Program-made: the position numbers and the translations under genes | The notes under the pieces: generated by a model | The model's input: only the letters and a program-made list of their open reading frames with translations | The model's database searches: none | What the model was told of the DNA's origin: nothing | Part shown: positions 1 to 8,888 of the stretch, in pieces | How the letters are laid out: each line of letters begins with the position of its first letter | How positions within the stretch are numbered: position 1 is the first letter of the stretch | NCBI RefSeq assembly: GCF_020567525.1 | Contig: NZ_JAJCVI010000001.1 | Coordinates: 1 to 64,000 of the forward strand | Direction: 5' to 3' | Length of the DNA stretch: 64,000 nt | From: Halorubellus salinus | GTDB taxonomy: Archaea > Halobacteriota > Halobacteria > Halobacteriales > Natrialbaceae

Positions 1-81
1 TGCTGGTGGTTGGGGGTGGTTCGTGGTTGTGGGTGGGTGGGGACGAAAACCCTTTTCGGCGGGGAGTGCGGAGTGTGGGGT

Positions 82-486
82 ATGGCAGACGAGAACTCTG
101 AGAACGGTGACGAGGCGGCGAGTGAGGATTCTGAGGAGAAGTCGTTCCGCGAGCGAGTCGAGGAGATTCGTGAGCGTCGTGAGGAGGAGGGTGACGAGGA
201 GCGACGGGAGCGGATGGAGGAGATGATGGGTGGTGAAGGTGGTCCTGGTGGGCCTGGCGGGCCTGGTGGGATGGGTGGCGGTGGGAATCCGTTCGCGCAG
301 ATGATGGGTGGGATGATGGGTGGTGGTCCCGGTGGCGCTGGGCCTGGTGGGATGGGCGGTGGGCCTGGTGCGCAGGAGGATTCGGGGAACGAGGAGCTGG
401 TGCGGGAAGTCCGCCAGATGCGTGATGAGCTGCGTGATCAGACGCGTGCGCTGAAGCGGATCGCGGACGCGCTCGAGGACGACTGA
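82..486 (+). CDS. Gly/Met-rich small acidic protein, function unknown
   Basis: A 134-residue protein in three parts: a charged acidic N-terminus (about 1-45), a low-complexity Gly/Met/Pro centre (about 48-98) built from GGP and MMGG motifs, and a C-terminal helix (about 103-134, NEELVREVRQMRDEL onward) that looks like a short coiled coil. I chose the ATG at 82 because the upstream extension is Trp/Gly-rich and unlike a coding start, and a T-rich element (about 50-56) lies about 30 bases upstream, as for a leaderless transcript. The C-terminal coiled coil suggests oligomerisation. It resembles small conserved haloarchaeal proteins of unknown function; I assign no role. Confidence 0.75.
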   Translation: MADENSENGDEAASEDSEEKSFRERVEEIRERREEEGDEERRERMEEMMGGEGGPGGPGGPGGMGGGGNPFAQMMGGMMGGGPGGAGPGGMGGGPGAQEDSGNEELVREVRQMRDELRDQTRALKRIADALEDD

Positions 487-571
487 GTCGCGGGCTGCGG
501 TCGCGTTCTTTCTGGTTCGTTCACATGTAGCGGCAGCGCTATTACTGTGGGGGTGTGTGTCGTGGGGAAGG

Positions 572-829
572 ATGTCGTTGTCCGTGTTGGTGTTGGGGGT
601 GGCGTTGTTGGTGGTACCGCGGTGGTACGCTGGACTGGTGGTGGTGTCTGGAGCTGGTGCGGTGGTGGGGTTCTCGGTGGTGTTCGTAGGTCTCGGTGGG
701 GATGGTGGTGTGAGCGGCGCGCTCGTGGTCGTGTCGACGTGTGCGTTGGTCGTGGGTGTGCTTGCGCTCTGTGAGGGACTCGCGGTGGGGTTGTCGTTCG
801 CACCTGGACAGTTCCGCGTGACCGGCTAG
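572..829 (+). CDS. small membrane protein, hypothetical
   Basis: An 85-residue, very hydrophobic protein with three probable membrane helices (about residues 2-17, 21-42 and 47-70) and a short polar C-terminus. An in-frame GTG at 557 would add five residues, but the ATG at 572 sits about 30 bases after a TATA-like CTATTACT (539-546), which favours it. Third positions are richer in T and G than in neighbouring genes. That, and the lack of a recognised family, leave some doubt that this is a real gene; the opposite strand here gives only Pro/Arg-rich frames typical of shadows. Confidence 0.5.
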   Translation: MSLSVLVLGVALLVVPRWYAGLVVVSGAGAVVGFSVVFVGLGGDGGVSGALVVVSTCALVVGVLALCEGLAVGLSFAPGQFRVTG

Positions 830-842
830 CTGTCGGCGGGGG

Positions 843-1949
843 CTACGTGATGGTGTCGTAGTGGGTGCGGAGTTCGGTGACGGCGTGTTCGATGCTGAAG
901 GTGTCTCGGCGGTCGAGGCAGTTCGCTGCGAGGCGGTCGTGGTCGTCGAGTGTGCGTTCGATGGCGGTCTGGAAGCCGTCGACGTCGCCTGGTTCGTAGT
1001 GGTAGCCGGTCTCGCCGTGGTCGATGGTGTCGGCGAGTGCCCCGGCGTCGACGCCGGCGACTGGGGTGCCGCAGGCGTTCGCTTCGAGCGCGACGAGTCC
1101 CTGCGTCTCGACGGGGGAGGGGAACGCGAACGCGTCGAGTGCGGTGTAGAATGCGGGCATGTCGTCGCGGTCGAGGAAGCCGAGGAAGCGGACGTCGACG
1201 TCGGCGCGCTGGGCGCGGGTTTCGAGGTCGTCGCGGGCGGGGCCGTCGCCGCCGAAGACGACGGTGACGTCGTCCATGCCGTCGGTGGCGCCGATGACGT
1301 CCTCGAGGCGTTTCTCGTAGCCGTGGCGGCCGGTGTACCCGACGAGTGTGCCGTCGAGGTCGAAGCGGTCGCGGAAGGCGTCGGCCTCGGCGCCGGCGGG
1401 CTGGAATCGCTCGGTGTCGATGCCGTTGGAGACGACGTGGACGGGCGTGGTGACGTCGAGGTCGTCGACGAGGTGGCGTTTCGTCGGTTCGCTCGGGGTG
1501 ATGACGAGGTCGACGTGCTCGTAGTACCAGTGCTCGTAGGTTTCGCTCGCGGTGGAGATGCCTGCGAGGACGCTGTCGTAGGAGGAGATGTATTCGGCGT
1601 ATTCGGCGGTCGGAGTGTGGTAGGAGGCGACGAGCGGGAGGTCGTGTTTGCGGGCGTATCGGCGCGCGGCGAGGCCGAGGCCGAACGCGGTGTGGGCGTG
1701 GACGACGTCGGCGCGTGGGACGGTCTTGGGGACGCGCGGTGCGCCGACGCGCACGCCGTCGTAGAACGGGAACGGCAGCGACCGAACGGGGTGTTCGCGT
1801 GCGCCGGGCGTGTACTCGTCGGTCCCGGGGTAGACGACGTCCATGCGACCGTGGTGGTCGTTCCAGTGGTTGCACCAGGCGTCGATGGTGTACGTGACGC
1901 CGTTCACCGTCGGATGGTAGGTGTCGGTGAAGGCGGCGACCCGTGTCAT
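843..1949 (-). CDS. GT4-family glycosyltransferase
   Basis: A 368-residue GT-B fold glycosyltransferase. The N-terminal Rossmann half starts at TRVAAFTDTYHPTVNGV (2-18) and contains DVVHAHTAFGLG (81-92). The C-terminal donor-binding half contains GYTGRHGYEKRLE (204-216) and an E-x7-E type motif at 281-289 in PVETQGLVALEA. The GT4 family transfers sugars from nucleotide-sugar donors with retention of configuration. The family includes diglyceride glucosyltransferases and N-glycan enzymes, so the acceptor could be a lipid or a glycan; the sequence does not decide. A second GT4 gene lies immediately upstream on the same strand with a 67-base gap, so the two probably share a pathway. Confidence 0.9.
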   Translation of the reverse strand: MTRVAAFTDTYHPTVNGVTYTIDAWCNHWNDHHGRMDVVYPGTDEYTPGAREHPVRSLPFPFYDGVRVGAPRVPKTVPRADVVHAHTAFGLGLAARRYARKHDLPLVASYHTPTAEYAEYISSYDSVLAGISTASETYEHWYYEHVDLVITPSEPTKRHLVDDLDVTTPVHVVSNGIDTERFQPAGAEADAFRDRFDLDGTLVGYTGRHGYEKRLEDVIGATDGMDDVTVVFGGDGPARDDLETRAQRADVDVRFLGFLDRDDMPAFYTALDAFAFPSPVETQGLVALEANACGTPVAGVDAGALADTIDHGETGYHYEPGDVDGFQTAIERTLDDHDRLAANCLDRRDTFSIEHAVTELRTHYDTIT

Positions 1950-2016
1950 TGTTGGCGAAAGTATGTTCGGTGGCTTAGTGGCTTCGATAGTCAGCGAGTC
2001 GACGCGTGGCGGCGCT

Positions 2017-3078
2017 TCAGTCGTCGATGACGCGCCGGTACGCGTCGACGAGGCGGTTCCCGACGTGGTCGAGCGAGTGCTCTTCGACGGTCTCCCTGGC
2101 GTTCTCGCCGAGGCGCTCGCGGAGGTCGGGGTCGTCGGCGAGGCGGTCGACGGCGTCGACGAACTCGTCGAACTCCGAGCAGAGGATGGCGTCTTCGCCG
2201 TCGGTGAAGTACTCGCGGAAGACGGGGATGTCCCGGAGGACGCAGGCTTTCCCGCAGCTCATCGCTTCGAGGACGACGAGTCCCTGGTTCTCGACCTTCG
2301 CGGGGAAGCAGAAGACGTCGCCGGCGCCGAACGCCATCCGTTTGTCGTCGACCCAACCGGTGAACGTGACGTTCTCGGGTGGGTTCTCGGTCCACTTGCG
2401 GGTGGTCTTGCTCGCCTGTGGGCCGTCGTCGTAGTGCCCGAACCACGCGAAGTCGTGGTCGGTGGCTTGCGCGAGTTCGCAGAACGTGGTGAGGCCTTTC
2501 CGTTCGAAGACGTTCCCGACGGCGAAGACGACGGTGTCGTCGAGGTCGTACTCGTCGCGGGTGGGTTCGCGGAAGCGTTCGTGGCCGTCGAGGCTGTCGA
2601 CGTCGATGCCGTTCGTTATGGGTTCGATGGGGGCGTCGACGGGGTAGGATTCGAGGATGCCTTTGGTGTACTCGCTCGGGCAGAGGACGAGGTCGGCCTG
2701 CGAGTAGAAGCGCTTGAGGTAGGCTTTGAGCGCGGGGGCGACGGCGTTCGAGAATCGGAAGCTGTCCCGGAAGTCTTCGGCGGTGACGTGCGTGTGGAGA
2801 ACGAGCGGGACGTCGTTCGCTTTCGCGTGGCGGGCGAGCGCGAGACTGACGGGCCCGGCCATGTTGAGGTGTGCGACGTCGTACTCCTCGAAGAACGACT
2901 CCTCGAAGGCGAGGTTCGCGAACGCGGCGTCGAGCGGGTTGCCGTCCCGCCACGGGCTCGTGACGACGTCGACGTCGGCGTCGGCACGTGCGAGGGACTT
3001 CCGTTGCTGGGCGGCGGCGGTACCCATGCCCGACCGATGGAGTTGGGATTCGAGTTCGAGGTGATTGAGGACGCGCAT
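2017..3078 (-). CDS. GT4-family glycosyltransferase
   Basis: A 353-residue GT4 glycosyltransferase starting at MRVLNHLELESQLHRSG. The open frame continues upstream but is Arg/Pro-rich there, so I place the start at 3078. Recognisable elements are the acceptor-side segment HLNMAGPVSLALARHA (70-85), the linker motif ITNGID (154-159), the donor-site FERKG (191-195), and the E263/E271 pair in KVENQGLVVLEAMSCG. It is clearly a different member of the family from its downstream neighbour, not a recent duplicate. Substrates are unknown; cell-surface glycan or glycolipid synthesis is the natural inference. Confidence 0.9.
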   Translation of the reverse strand: MRVLNHLELESQLHRSGMGTAAAQQRKSLARADADVDVVTSPWRDGNPLDAAFANLAFEESFFEEYDVAHLNMAGPVSLALARHAKANDVPLVLHTHVTAEDFRDSFRFSNAVAPALKAYLKRFYSQADLVLCPSEYTKGILESYPVDAPIEPITNGIDVDSLDGHERFREPTRDEYDLDDTVVFAVGNVFERKGLTTFCELAQATDHDFAWFGHYDDGPQASKTTRKWTENPPENVTFTGWVDDKRMAFGAGDVFCFPAKVENQGLVVLEAMSCGKACVLRDIPVFREYFTDGEDAILCSEFDEFVDAVDRLADDPDLRERLGENARETVEEHSLDHVGNRLVDAYRRVIDD

Positions 3079-3246
3079 TCGTTTGTGGTCGCTGGTCGGT
3101 GGTCGCGTGTAGTCTTTCCGGATTGCGTTGCTCGTGTGGGCACGCGACGACGCACTCGTGGGGTGGGAGTCTCCTGGGCGGGCGTGTGCGTGGCCTGGGC
3201 GAGTGCGAGGAAGAACGTTTACCCGGGTGAGTACGGTACTGGTGGT

Positions 3247-3525
3247 ATGAACGTCGCTGCGGAGCGGATCGAGCGGTTGCACGTGCTGGCGCGGGAGGCG
3301 ACGGTCGCGGGGGAGGCAGAGCGCGCTCGCGAGTACGTGCGGTTGGCGCGCCGGCTCGCTGAACGCCAGCGGCTGTCGCTCCCGCGGGACTTCCGGCGGT
3401 TCACCTGCGACGACTGCGACGCGTTCCTCCGACCGGGCCGGAACGCTCGCGTTCGCACGCGGTCGGGGCACGTGGTGGTGACGTGTGACTGCGGGTCGCA
3501 GGCCCGGTATCCGTACGGCGAGTGA
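3247..3525 (+). CDS. rnp4: ribonuclease P protein component 4 (Rpr2/Rpp21 family)
   Basis: A 92-residue protein with an N-terminal two-helix part rich in Arg and Ala (about 3-45) and a C-terminal zinc ribbon whose four cysteines are C54, C57, C80 and C82 (TCDDC and TCDC). This matches archaeal RNase P subunit Rnp4, a Rpp21/Rpr2 homologue that works with Rnp1 on the RNA component in tRNA 5' processing. The next gene encodes a YhbY-type RNA-binding protein 105 bases downstream on the same strand, so the neighbourhood concerns RNA processing. The ATG at 3247 gives the usual family length. Confidence 0.92.
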   Translation: MNVAAERIERLHVLAREATVAGEAERAREYVRLARRLAERQRLSLPRDFRRFTCDDCDAFLRPGRNARVRTRSGHVVVTCDCGSQARYPYGE

Positions 3526-3594
3526 CGGTCCTGCCGTGAGTGAGTGCGCTCGCGCTGGTCGCGGGTAAGTTCCGGCTACTGATTCGGCTAAGGG

Positions 3595-3600
3595 TTTAAG
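3595..3600 (+). promoter_or_regulatory. TATA box for the YhbY-mscS pair
   Basis: TTTAAG in GGGTTTAAGCCG, 31-36 bases before the ATG at 3631. This spacing fits an archaeal TATA box for a leaderless or nearly leaderless transcript of the RNA-binding protein and channel genes. Confidence 0.5.
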
Positions 3601-3630
3601 CCGCACCCGCGTTTACGGTTCGAGACGACT

Positions 3631-3879
3631 ATGAACGACGAGGAGATGCGGAAGGAGGCCCACGACCTGGACGTGACGGTGTGGGTCGGGAAGGCAGGTA
3701 TCGAGTCCGTGGTCGACGAGCTCTCGGACCAGTTGGCGGCTCGCGATCTCGTGAAGGTGAAGTTCCTGCGAGCGGCGCGAGGTGGGACGTCGACGGAGGA
3801 GCTCGCGGAGGAGCTCGCTGAGTTGACGAACGCGGAGCTCTTCGAGACCCGTGGGAACACGGGGGTGCTGTATCGGTGA
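3631..3879 (+). CDS. YhbY-type (CRM domain) RNA-binding protein
   Basis: An 82-residue single-domain protein. Helix 1 (EEMRKEAHDL) leads to VTVWVGKAGI, corresponding to the GxxG-type loop of the YhbY/CRS1 fold, and the chain ends in TRGNTGVLYR, a typical family ending. Bacterial YhbY associates with pre-50S ribosomal particles, and archaeal homologues are assumed to act in ribosome or RNA maturation. The gene follows rnp4. Its stop codon overlaps the GTG start of the mscS-like gene (GTGA), so those two are probably translationally coupled. Confidence 0.9.
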   Translation: MNDEEMRKEAHDLDVTVWVGKAGIESVVDELSDQLAARDLVKVKFLRAARGGTSTEELAEELAELTNAELFETRGNTGVLYR

Positions 3880-4769
3880 TTCCGCTGCAGGCTGGGCTGT
3901 CGGGGTTGGCGAAGACGATGAACGACCTCGGTATCCCGGAGGCGTACGCGGAGACGGTCGCGGATGGGATACTGTTCGTGGTGGCGTTCGTCGCGGTGAT
4001 CGTCGTCGGGCGCGTCATCGTGCTTCCGCTCGTCGACCGTTTGCTCGACCGTCGTGGCCTCGACCGGCACGCGAAGGTGCCGTTGAAGAAGCTCGTGAAC
4101 TTCGCGGTGTACTTCGCGGCGCTCGGCGTGGCGTTCGCGTTCGCGGGGTTCGGGAACATCCTGACGGCGCTGGCGACGATCGGTGCGGCGGCGACGCTCG
4201 CGATCGGGTTCGCGATGCAGGACGTCATCGCGAACTTCGTCGCGGGTATCTTCATCTTCACGGACAAGCCGTTCCGCATCGGTGACTGGATCGAGTGGGA
4301 CGGCAACTCGGGGGTCGTCGAGGACATCAGTCTGCGCGTCTCCCGCGTCCGGACGTTCGACAACGAGCTCCTGACGGTGCCGAACTCGCAGTTGACGGAC
4401 GGCGTCATCAAGAACCCGGTGGCGAAGGACAAGCTCCGGCTGCAGTTCCTGTTCGGTATCGGGTACGGTGACGACATCGACGAGGCGACGGACATCATCC
4501 TCGAGGAGGCCCGAGCGCACGAGGACATCCTCGCGGACCCGGAGCCGTCGGTTCGCCTCACGGAGCTCGGTGATTCGTCGGTCGGTCTGAAGTCCCGCGT
4601 GTGGATCGCGGACCCGTCGCGTTCGGACTTCGTGAAGACGCGCGGCGAGTACGTGCAGGCGGTCAAGGAGCGGTTCGACGACGCGGGCATCGACATCCCG
4701 TATCCGAACCGCGAGCTGTCGGGGACGCTCGACGTCTCCGAGGAAGTGGTGACGCCGGCCGACGACTGA
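3876..4769 (+). CDS. MscS-family mechanosensitive channel
   Basis: A 297-residue channel protein starting at a GTG that overlaps the stop of the preceding gene by four bases. Membrane helices lie at about 30-52, 73-92 and 94-128. The third is the Gly/Ala-rich pore helix ending in MQDVIANFVAGIFIFTDKPF, the most conserved segment of the family. The cytoplasmic beta domain follows (RIGDWIEW, TFDNELLTVPNSQL, about 134-190), with an acidic C-terminal vestibule domain. MscS channels open under membrane tension and release solutes on osmotic downshift. Coupling to an RNA-binding protein gene is an operon accident as far as I can tell. Confidence 0.95.
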   Translation: MIPLQAGLSGLAKTMNDLGIPEAYAETVADGILFVVAFVAVIVVGRVIVLPLVDRLLDRRGLDRHAKVPLKKLVNFAVYFAALGVAFAFAGFGNILTALATIGAAATLAIGFAMQDVIANFVAGIFIFTDKPFRIGDWIEWDGNSGVVEDISLRVSRVRTFDNELLTVPNSQLTDGVIKNPVAKDKLRLQFLFGIGYGDDIDEATDIILEEARAHEDILADPEPSVRLTELGDSSVGLKSRVWIADPSRSDFVKTRGEYVQAVKERFDDAGIDIPYPNRELSGTLDVSEEVVTPADD

Positions 4770-5017
4770 CCGGGCTGCGAGCGGTCTTTCTCCGGTACGC
4801 GACGCCGGCTAGCTCGGCGTGACGCGTTCGCGCGGACGTCGCAGGGGAGGGCGACGAGTGATGCGACGACGAGGACGACCGACGCGTACAGCGGCGTCCG
4901 GTTCGCGAGGACGTCCCCGAGCAGTGCTTCGACTGGCATCTGTGGGCGTCGCAGGCCGCGAGAGAACCAGGTTCGTGCTAGACGGCTGGGCCGCGGCGTG
5001 AGGTCCGGGTCGTGCGG
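4770..5017. other. intergenic stretch with a possible broken small membrane ORF
   Basis: No intact gene is evident. On the minus strand, an ATG at 4939 opens a frame beginning MPVEALLGDVLANRTPLYAS, followed by a hydrophobic run of about 12 residues. It looks like a 35-45 residue single-span protein, but the frame then runs on through Arg-rich sequence opposite mscS without a stop. One base of shift would end it at a TAG near 4809. It may be a frameshifted or very small gene, or chance. Confidence 0.3.
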
Positions 5018-5398
5018 TCAGTCCTCCTGGAGGCGGTCCTTGCGGCGTTCGTACTCGCCGTCGTCGATGTCCCCGCGGGCGTACGCGGCGCGCAGTTCCT
5101 CGAGCGCGCGGTCGCCGTCGTCGCTGGCGATGACGCGGTAGAGGAGGTACGCGCCGGCGGCGAGGAGCGCGACGAACGCGAGCTGTGAGAGGAGGCCGAC
5201 GAGCGCGAACCATCCGGGGAGGCCGCCGCGAGTGTTGTCGTGCATCCCGCTCCCCCACGTCGGGCCGTCCATCGGCATCCACCACCCGCCTCCGCCCATG
5301 CCGCCGAGCCCGAGCATGATCGCGAGAATGGGGGTTGCGAACATGACGACGAGCGCGAGCGCGGCGACGCCGAGCGCGATGGCGGTATTCCGGTTCAT
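5018..5398 (-). CDS. SHOCT-domain membrane protein
   Basis: A 126-residue protein with two membrane helices (about 7-31 and 64-90) separated by a Gly/Trp/Met-rich loop (GGMGGGGWWMPMDG). A C-terminal SHOCT domain (about 96-124) has the pattern ALEELRAAYARGDIDDGEY then ERRKDRL. SHOCT domains are short oligomerisation modules at protein ends. The gene starts 4 bases after the copA stop on the same strand, so it very likely belongs to the copper operon. The Met/His/Trp-rich loop could bind metal, but that is inference. Confidence 0.85.
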   Translation of the reverse strand: MNRNTAIALGVAALALVVMFATPILAIMLGLGGMGGGGWWMPMDGPTWGSGMHDNTRGGLPGWFALVGLLSQLAFVALLAAGAYLLYRVIASDDGDRALEELRAAYARGDIDDGEYERRKDRLQED

Positions 5399-5402
5399 GG
5401 TG

Positions 5403-8075
5403 TCAGGGGCGGAGGCGTCCGAGGAGTTCGTAGTCGGTGTCGGGGTCGTACCGCCGGAACAGGAGGCTGTTCGCGAGGACGCTCACCGAGGACAGCGCCA
5501 TGGCGCCGGCGGCGAGCACGGGCTGGAGGAACCCGAGCGACGCGAGCGGTATCATGGCGGTGTTGTACCCGAGCGCCCAGAACAGGTTCTGCTTGATCTT
5601 CGCGAGGCTCCCTTCGCTGACGCGGATGGCCTTCAGGACGTCCATGGGGTCGTCGCGCATGAGGGTGACGTCGGCGGCTTCGATGGCGACGTCGGTCCCG
5701 CTGCCGATGGCGACGCCGACGAACGCGGTGGCGAGCGCGGGGGCGTCGTTGACGCCGTCGCCGACCATCATCGCGCGCGTGCCGTCGTCCTGGATGGCGT
5801 CGACGGCGTCGGCCTTCTCGTCGGGGAGGACGCCCGCGCGGACGAGCGCGGGGTCGATACCGAGGTCGTCGGCGACGGCGCGCGCGGTGCGTTCGTTATC
5901 GCCCGTTATCATGTGGACGTCGAGGCCGCGCTCGCGGAGCGCGGCGACGGCGTCCCTGGCGGTGGGTTTGACGGTGTCGGCGTCGGCGAGCACGCCGCGG
6001 ACGCGGCCGTCGACGGCGACGAGCATCGCGGTCTTCCCGTCGGCTTCCAGTCCCTCGCGGGCGTCGTCGCCCGGCGTGGGGTCGACGTCGTGCTCGCGGA
6101 GGAGCGCGGGGTTCCCGACGAGGACGTCGTGGTCGTCGACGGTCGCACGCACGCCCTTCCCGGCGACGTTCTCGAAGTCCTCGGGGTCCGTGACGTCGAG
6201 TCCGCGCTCGCGGGCGCCGTCGACGATGGCGTCGGCGAGCGGGTGACTGCTCGCGGACTCGGCGCTCGCCGCGAGTCGAAGGACCGCGTCCTCGTCGAAC
6301 GCCGCGTCGTCCGTCGCGGCGACCGTTCCGCCGTCGGCGGCGGCGTCCCCACCGTCAGCGCGCGCACTCGCGTCGTCGAGCGCGACGACGTCGGTGAGCG
6401 TCATCTCGCCCTTGGTGAGCGTCCCGGTCTTGTCGAAGACGACCGCGTCGGTGTCCTTGACGCGTTCGAGGATGTCACCGCCCTTGAAGAGGACGCCGTT
6501 GCGCGCGCCGATGCTGGTGCCGACCATCGTCGCTGCGGGCGTGGCGAGCCCGAGTGCACAGGGGCACGCGATGAGGACTGCGGACGCGAACACGACGACG
6601 GCGAACTCGAGGACGCCGACGCCACCCGCGCCGCCGGCGCCGGCGACGGGCCCGCCGCCGACGAGCCCCCACGGGAGGAGGCCGCCGACGAGGTCCGTCA
6701 GGAACTGCGGGGCGAGCCCCCAGACGACCGCCCAGAACAGGGCGTTGACGATGACGGCGGGGACGAAGTACGCGCTGATGCGGTCGGCGACGTTCTGGAT
6801 GTCGGGCTGGCGGGACTGGGCGTCCTTGACAGTCTGGACGATCTGCTGGATGGCGGTGTCCTTCCCGACCTTCGTCGCTTCGACGACGAGGACGCCGTTC
6901 TCGTTGATGGTGGAGCCGACGACGTCGTCGCCGGGTTCCTTCGAGACGGGGACGGATTCGCCCGTGACCATGGACTCGTCGACCGCGCTCTGGCCGTCGA
7001 CGACCACGCCGTCCGTGGGAATCTGCTCGCCGGGCTTGACCTTCATGCGGTCGCCGACGGAGATGTCCTCGACGGGGACCTCGCGTTCGCTCCCGTCGTC
7101 GTCGACGAGGATGGCGGTGTCGGCCTCCATCTCGAGGAGCTCGCGGAGCGCGTCGCCGGCCTGGCCCTTCGAGCGCGCTTCGAGGTAGTTCCCGAGCGTG
7201 ATGAACACGAGGATGAGCGCGGCGGTGTCGAAGTAGAATCCAGCGCCGGGGAACCCGAGCAGGCGGGCGACCGAGTAGAGGTACGCGGTCGAGGACCCGA
7301 GCGCGATGAGGACGTCCATGTTCGCGGTGCGGTTCTTCACGACCGCGGTCCAGGAGTTCTCGTAGAACTCTTTTCCGAGCGCGTACTGGATGGGCGTCGC
7401 GAGCGCGAATCCGAGCCACTCGAACCGGATGCCGAGGCCGGGAATCGTCTCCGGGAGGAGGTCGGGCGCGAACAGGTGCGCGGTGAGCATCCCGAGCAGC
7501 GGGAGGGAGAGTACCGCGCCGAATATCGTGAGGCGCTTCTGGCGTTCTATCTCCTCGCGGCGCGCGACGTCCGCGGCGGACTCCTCGCGTTCGCCGCGAC
7601 GGGATTCGCCGGCGCGTTCGTCGTCCTCGCTCCCAGCGTCGCCGCCTCGGTCGTCGTCGCGGACCGGCGAGTACCCGGCGTCCTCGATGGCGTCGTAGAG
7701 CGTCGGCCGGTCGACTGCGTCGGGCGCGTACTCGACGGTCGCCTCGTCGGTCGCGTAGTTCACGCTCGCGTCGACCACGCCCGGCACCTCGAGGAGGCGG
7801 TCGTGGATGGTGTCCGCGCAGTTCGAACACGACATGTCCGTGACGGCGACGGTGACGGTGTCGGTGATCGGCGTGTAGCCCGCGTCCTCGATGGCGTCGA
7901 AGATGGCCGCGAGCGTCGTCTCGTCGTCGTCGTAGGTCACGCTCCCGCCGTCGGTCGCGAAGTTCACTGACGCGTCGACGACGCCGTCGACGCCCTCGAC
8001 GGCCGACGCGACGGTGTCCGCGCAGTTCGCGCAGGACATCCCCGTGACGTCGACGTGGACCGTTCGTTCTGTCAT
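5403..8075 (-). CDS. copA: copper-exporting P1B-type ATPase CopA
   Basis: An 890-residue P-type ATPase with two N-terminal heavy-metal-associated domains (GMSCANC, C15/C18; DMSCSNC, C83/C86). The transmembrane metal site CPCAL is near residue 504, the phosphorylation motif DKTGTLTKG near 548, TGES in the actuator domain, and the hinge [13 protein letters not shown] near 770. CPC identifies the copper/silver export subclass; ATP hydrolysis drives Cu(I) out of the cytoplasm. I prefer the ATG at 8075 (MTERTVHV) over an in-frame ATG at 8102, since the HMA strand follows directly. The regulator gene lies 83 bases upstream and the SHOCT gene follows. Confidence 0.96.
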   Translation of the reverse strand: MTERTVHVDVTGMSCANCADTVASAVEGVDGVVDASVNFATDGGSVTYDDDETTLAAIFDAIEDAGYTPITDTVTVAVTDMSCSNCADTIHDRLLEVPGVVDASVNYATDEATVEYAPDAVDRPTLYDAIEDAGYSPVRDDDRGGDAGSEDDERAGESRRGEREESAADVARREEIERQKRLTIFGAVLSLPLLGMLTAHLFAPDLLPETIPGLGIRFEWLGFALATPIQYALGKEFYENSWTAVVKNRTANMDVLIALGSSTAYLYSVARLLGFPGAGFYFDTAALILVFITLGNYLEARSKGQAGDALRELLEMEADTAILVDDDGSEREVPVEDISVGDRMKVKPGEQIPTDGVVVDGQSAVDESMVTGESVPVSKEPGDDVVGSTINENGVLVVEATKVGKDTAIQQIVQTVKDAQSRQPDIQNVADRISAYFVPAVIVNALFWAVVWGLAPQFLTDLVGGLLPWGLVGGGPVAGAGGAGGVGVLEFAVVVFASAVLIACPCALGLATPAATMVGTSIGARNGVLFKGGDILERVKDTDAVVFDKTGTLTKGEMTLTDVVALDDASARADGGDAAADGGTVAATDDAAFDEDAVLRLAASAESASSHPLADAIVDGARERGLDVTDPEDFENVAGKGVRATVDDHDVLVGNPALLREHDVDPTPGDDAREGLEADGKTAMLVAVDGRVRGVLADADTVKPTARDAVAALRERGLDVHMITGDNERTARAVADDLGIDPALVRAGVLPDEKADAVDAIQDDGTRAMMVGDGVNDAPALATAFVGVAIGSGTDVAIEAADVTLMRDDPMDVLKAIRVSEGSLAKIKQNLFWALGYNTAMIPLASLGFLQPVLAAGAMALSSVSVLANSLLFRRYDPDTDYELLGRLRP

Positions 8076-8158
8076 GTGGTCTAGTACGGCCTCCTCTTTC
8101 AACCAGTTTGTTCTTCCAGTCCGTTCGTCAGCAGGCCCTCGAACTTAGGAACCCAAAG

Positions 8159-8749
8159 TCAACGCCCGTCACTGAGTTCCTCGTAGCGGTCGACGAACGC
8201 GCGCTCGCAGGATTCACAGCAGAACCGGTAGCTGTCGTCGCCGAGCGTCGCACTCGTCCCTTCGCTCGTGACGGTGTTCCCGCACTCCGCGCACGACACC
8301 GCGAAGTCCGTCGCGCCCACGGATTGACGCCACTCGACGTCCGCGAGCAACGTCACGTCGACGGACTCGAAGTCGTCCGGGTCGAGCACGTCCTCCACCC
8401 AGCGGTACGCGTCCGTACTCGGGAGCGACGCCTGCACGACGACGTCCCCGCTCGCGGTCGTGAACACGTGTTCGACGGCGTCGGCCGCCCGGAACGCGTC
8501 CCGGACGGGCTCGCGACGCCCGGCAGCCACCGCGACGTCGACGAGCACCGGAACGCCTTCGCGGAGCTGAGAGCGGTCGACGTCCACCGTGAACCCACGG
8601 AGGACGCCCGCCTCCTCCAGCTTTCGGACGCGCTCCGAGACCGCTGGCCCCGACCGTCCGACGACGTCACCGATGTCGCTGTACGCACGACGTGCATCGT
8701 CGGCGAGCAACTCGAGGATCTGCATGTCGATGTCGTCCAGGTCGCGCAT
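8159..8749 (-). CDS. Lrp/AsnC-type copper regulator with TRASH domain
   Basis: A 196-residue regulator. Residues 1-60 form an Lrp/AsnC helix-turn-helix (DLDDIDMQILELLADD, then AYSDIGDVVGRSGPAVSERVR in two pieces). Residues 65-140 are the ligand/dimerisation domain. Residues 150-190 form a TRASH metal-binding domain with C153, C156, C177, C178 and C181. The open frame extends upstream but MRDLDDIDMQ is the natural family start. A haloarchaeal protein of this architecture beside a copper ATPase (VNG1179C in Halobacterium salinarum) activates the exporter under copper stress. The position upstream of copA supports the same role here. Confidence 0.9.
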   Translation of the reverse strand: MRDLDDIDMQILELLADDARRAYSDIGDVVGRSGPAVSERVRKLEEAGVLRGFTVDVDRSQLREGVPVLVDVAVAAGRREPVRDAFRAADAVEHVFTTASGDVVVQASLPSTDAYRWVEDVLDPDDFESVDVTLLADVEWRQSVGATDFAVSCAECGNTVTSEGTSATLGDDSYRFCCESCERAFVDRYEELSDGR

Positions 8750-8888
8750 ACCGACACGAACGCACCAAGCACTGAAACGCCTTCGGCCGCGAAAGCTCAC
8801 GGGGCCGTTCACTTCGGAATCCAATGCACCTCCGGTGGGTTCGACGTGCGCGTCGCTTCCGCTCGCGAGTCGTAGAATCGGTATGAAT

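Noticed and set aside
1921-3525. Long plus-strand frame ending at the Rnp4 stop as a 534-residue protein
   Set aside because: Only the last 92 residues are protein-like (Rnp4); the upstream part is antisense to two glycosyltransferase genes.
5232-7970. Plus-strand open frame of about 900 codons
   Set aside because: It lies antisense to copA, is rich in Arg, Asp, Gly and Val without domains, and copA is unambiguous.
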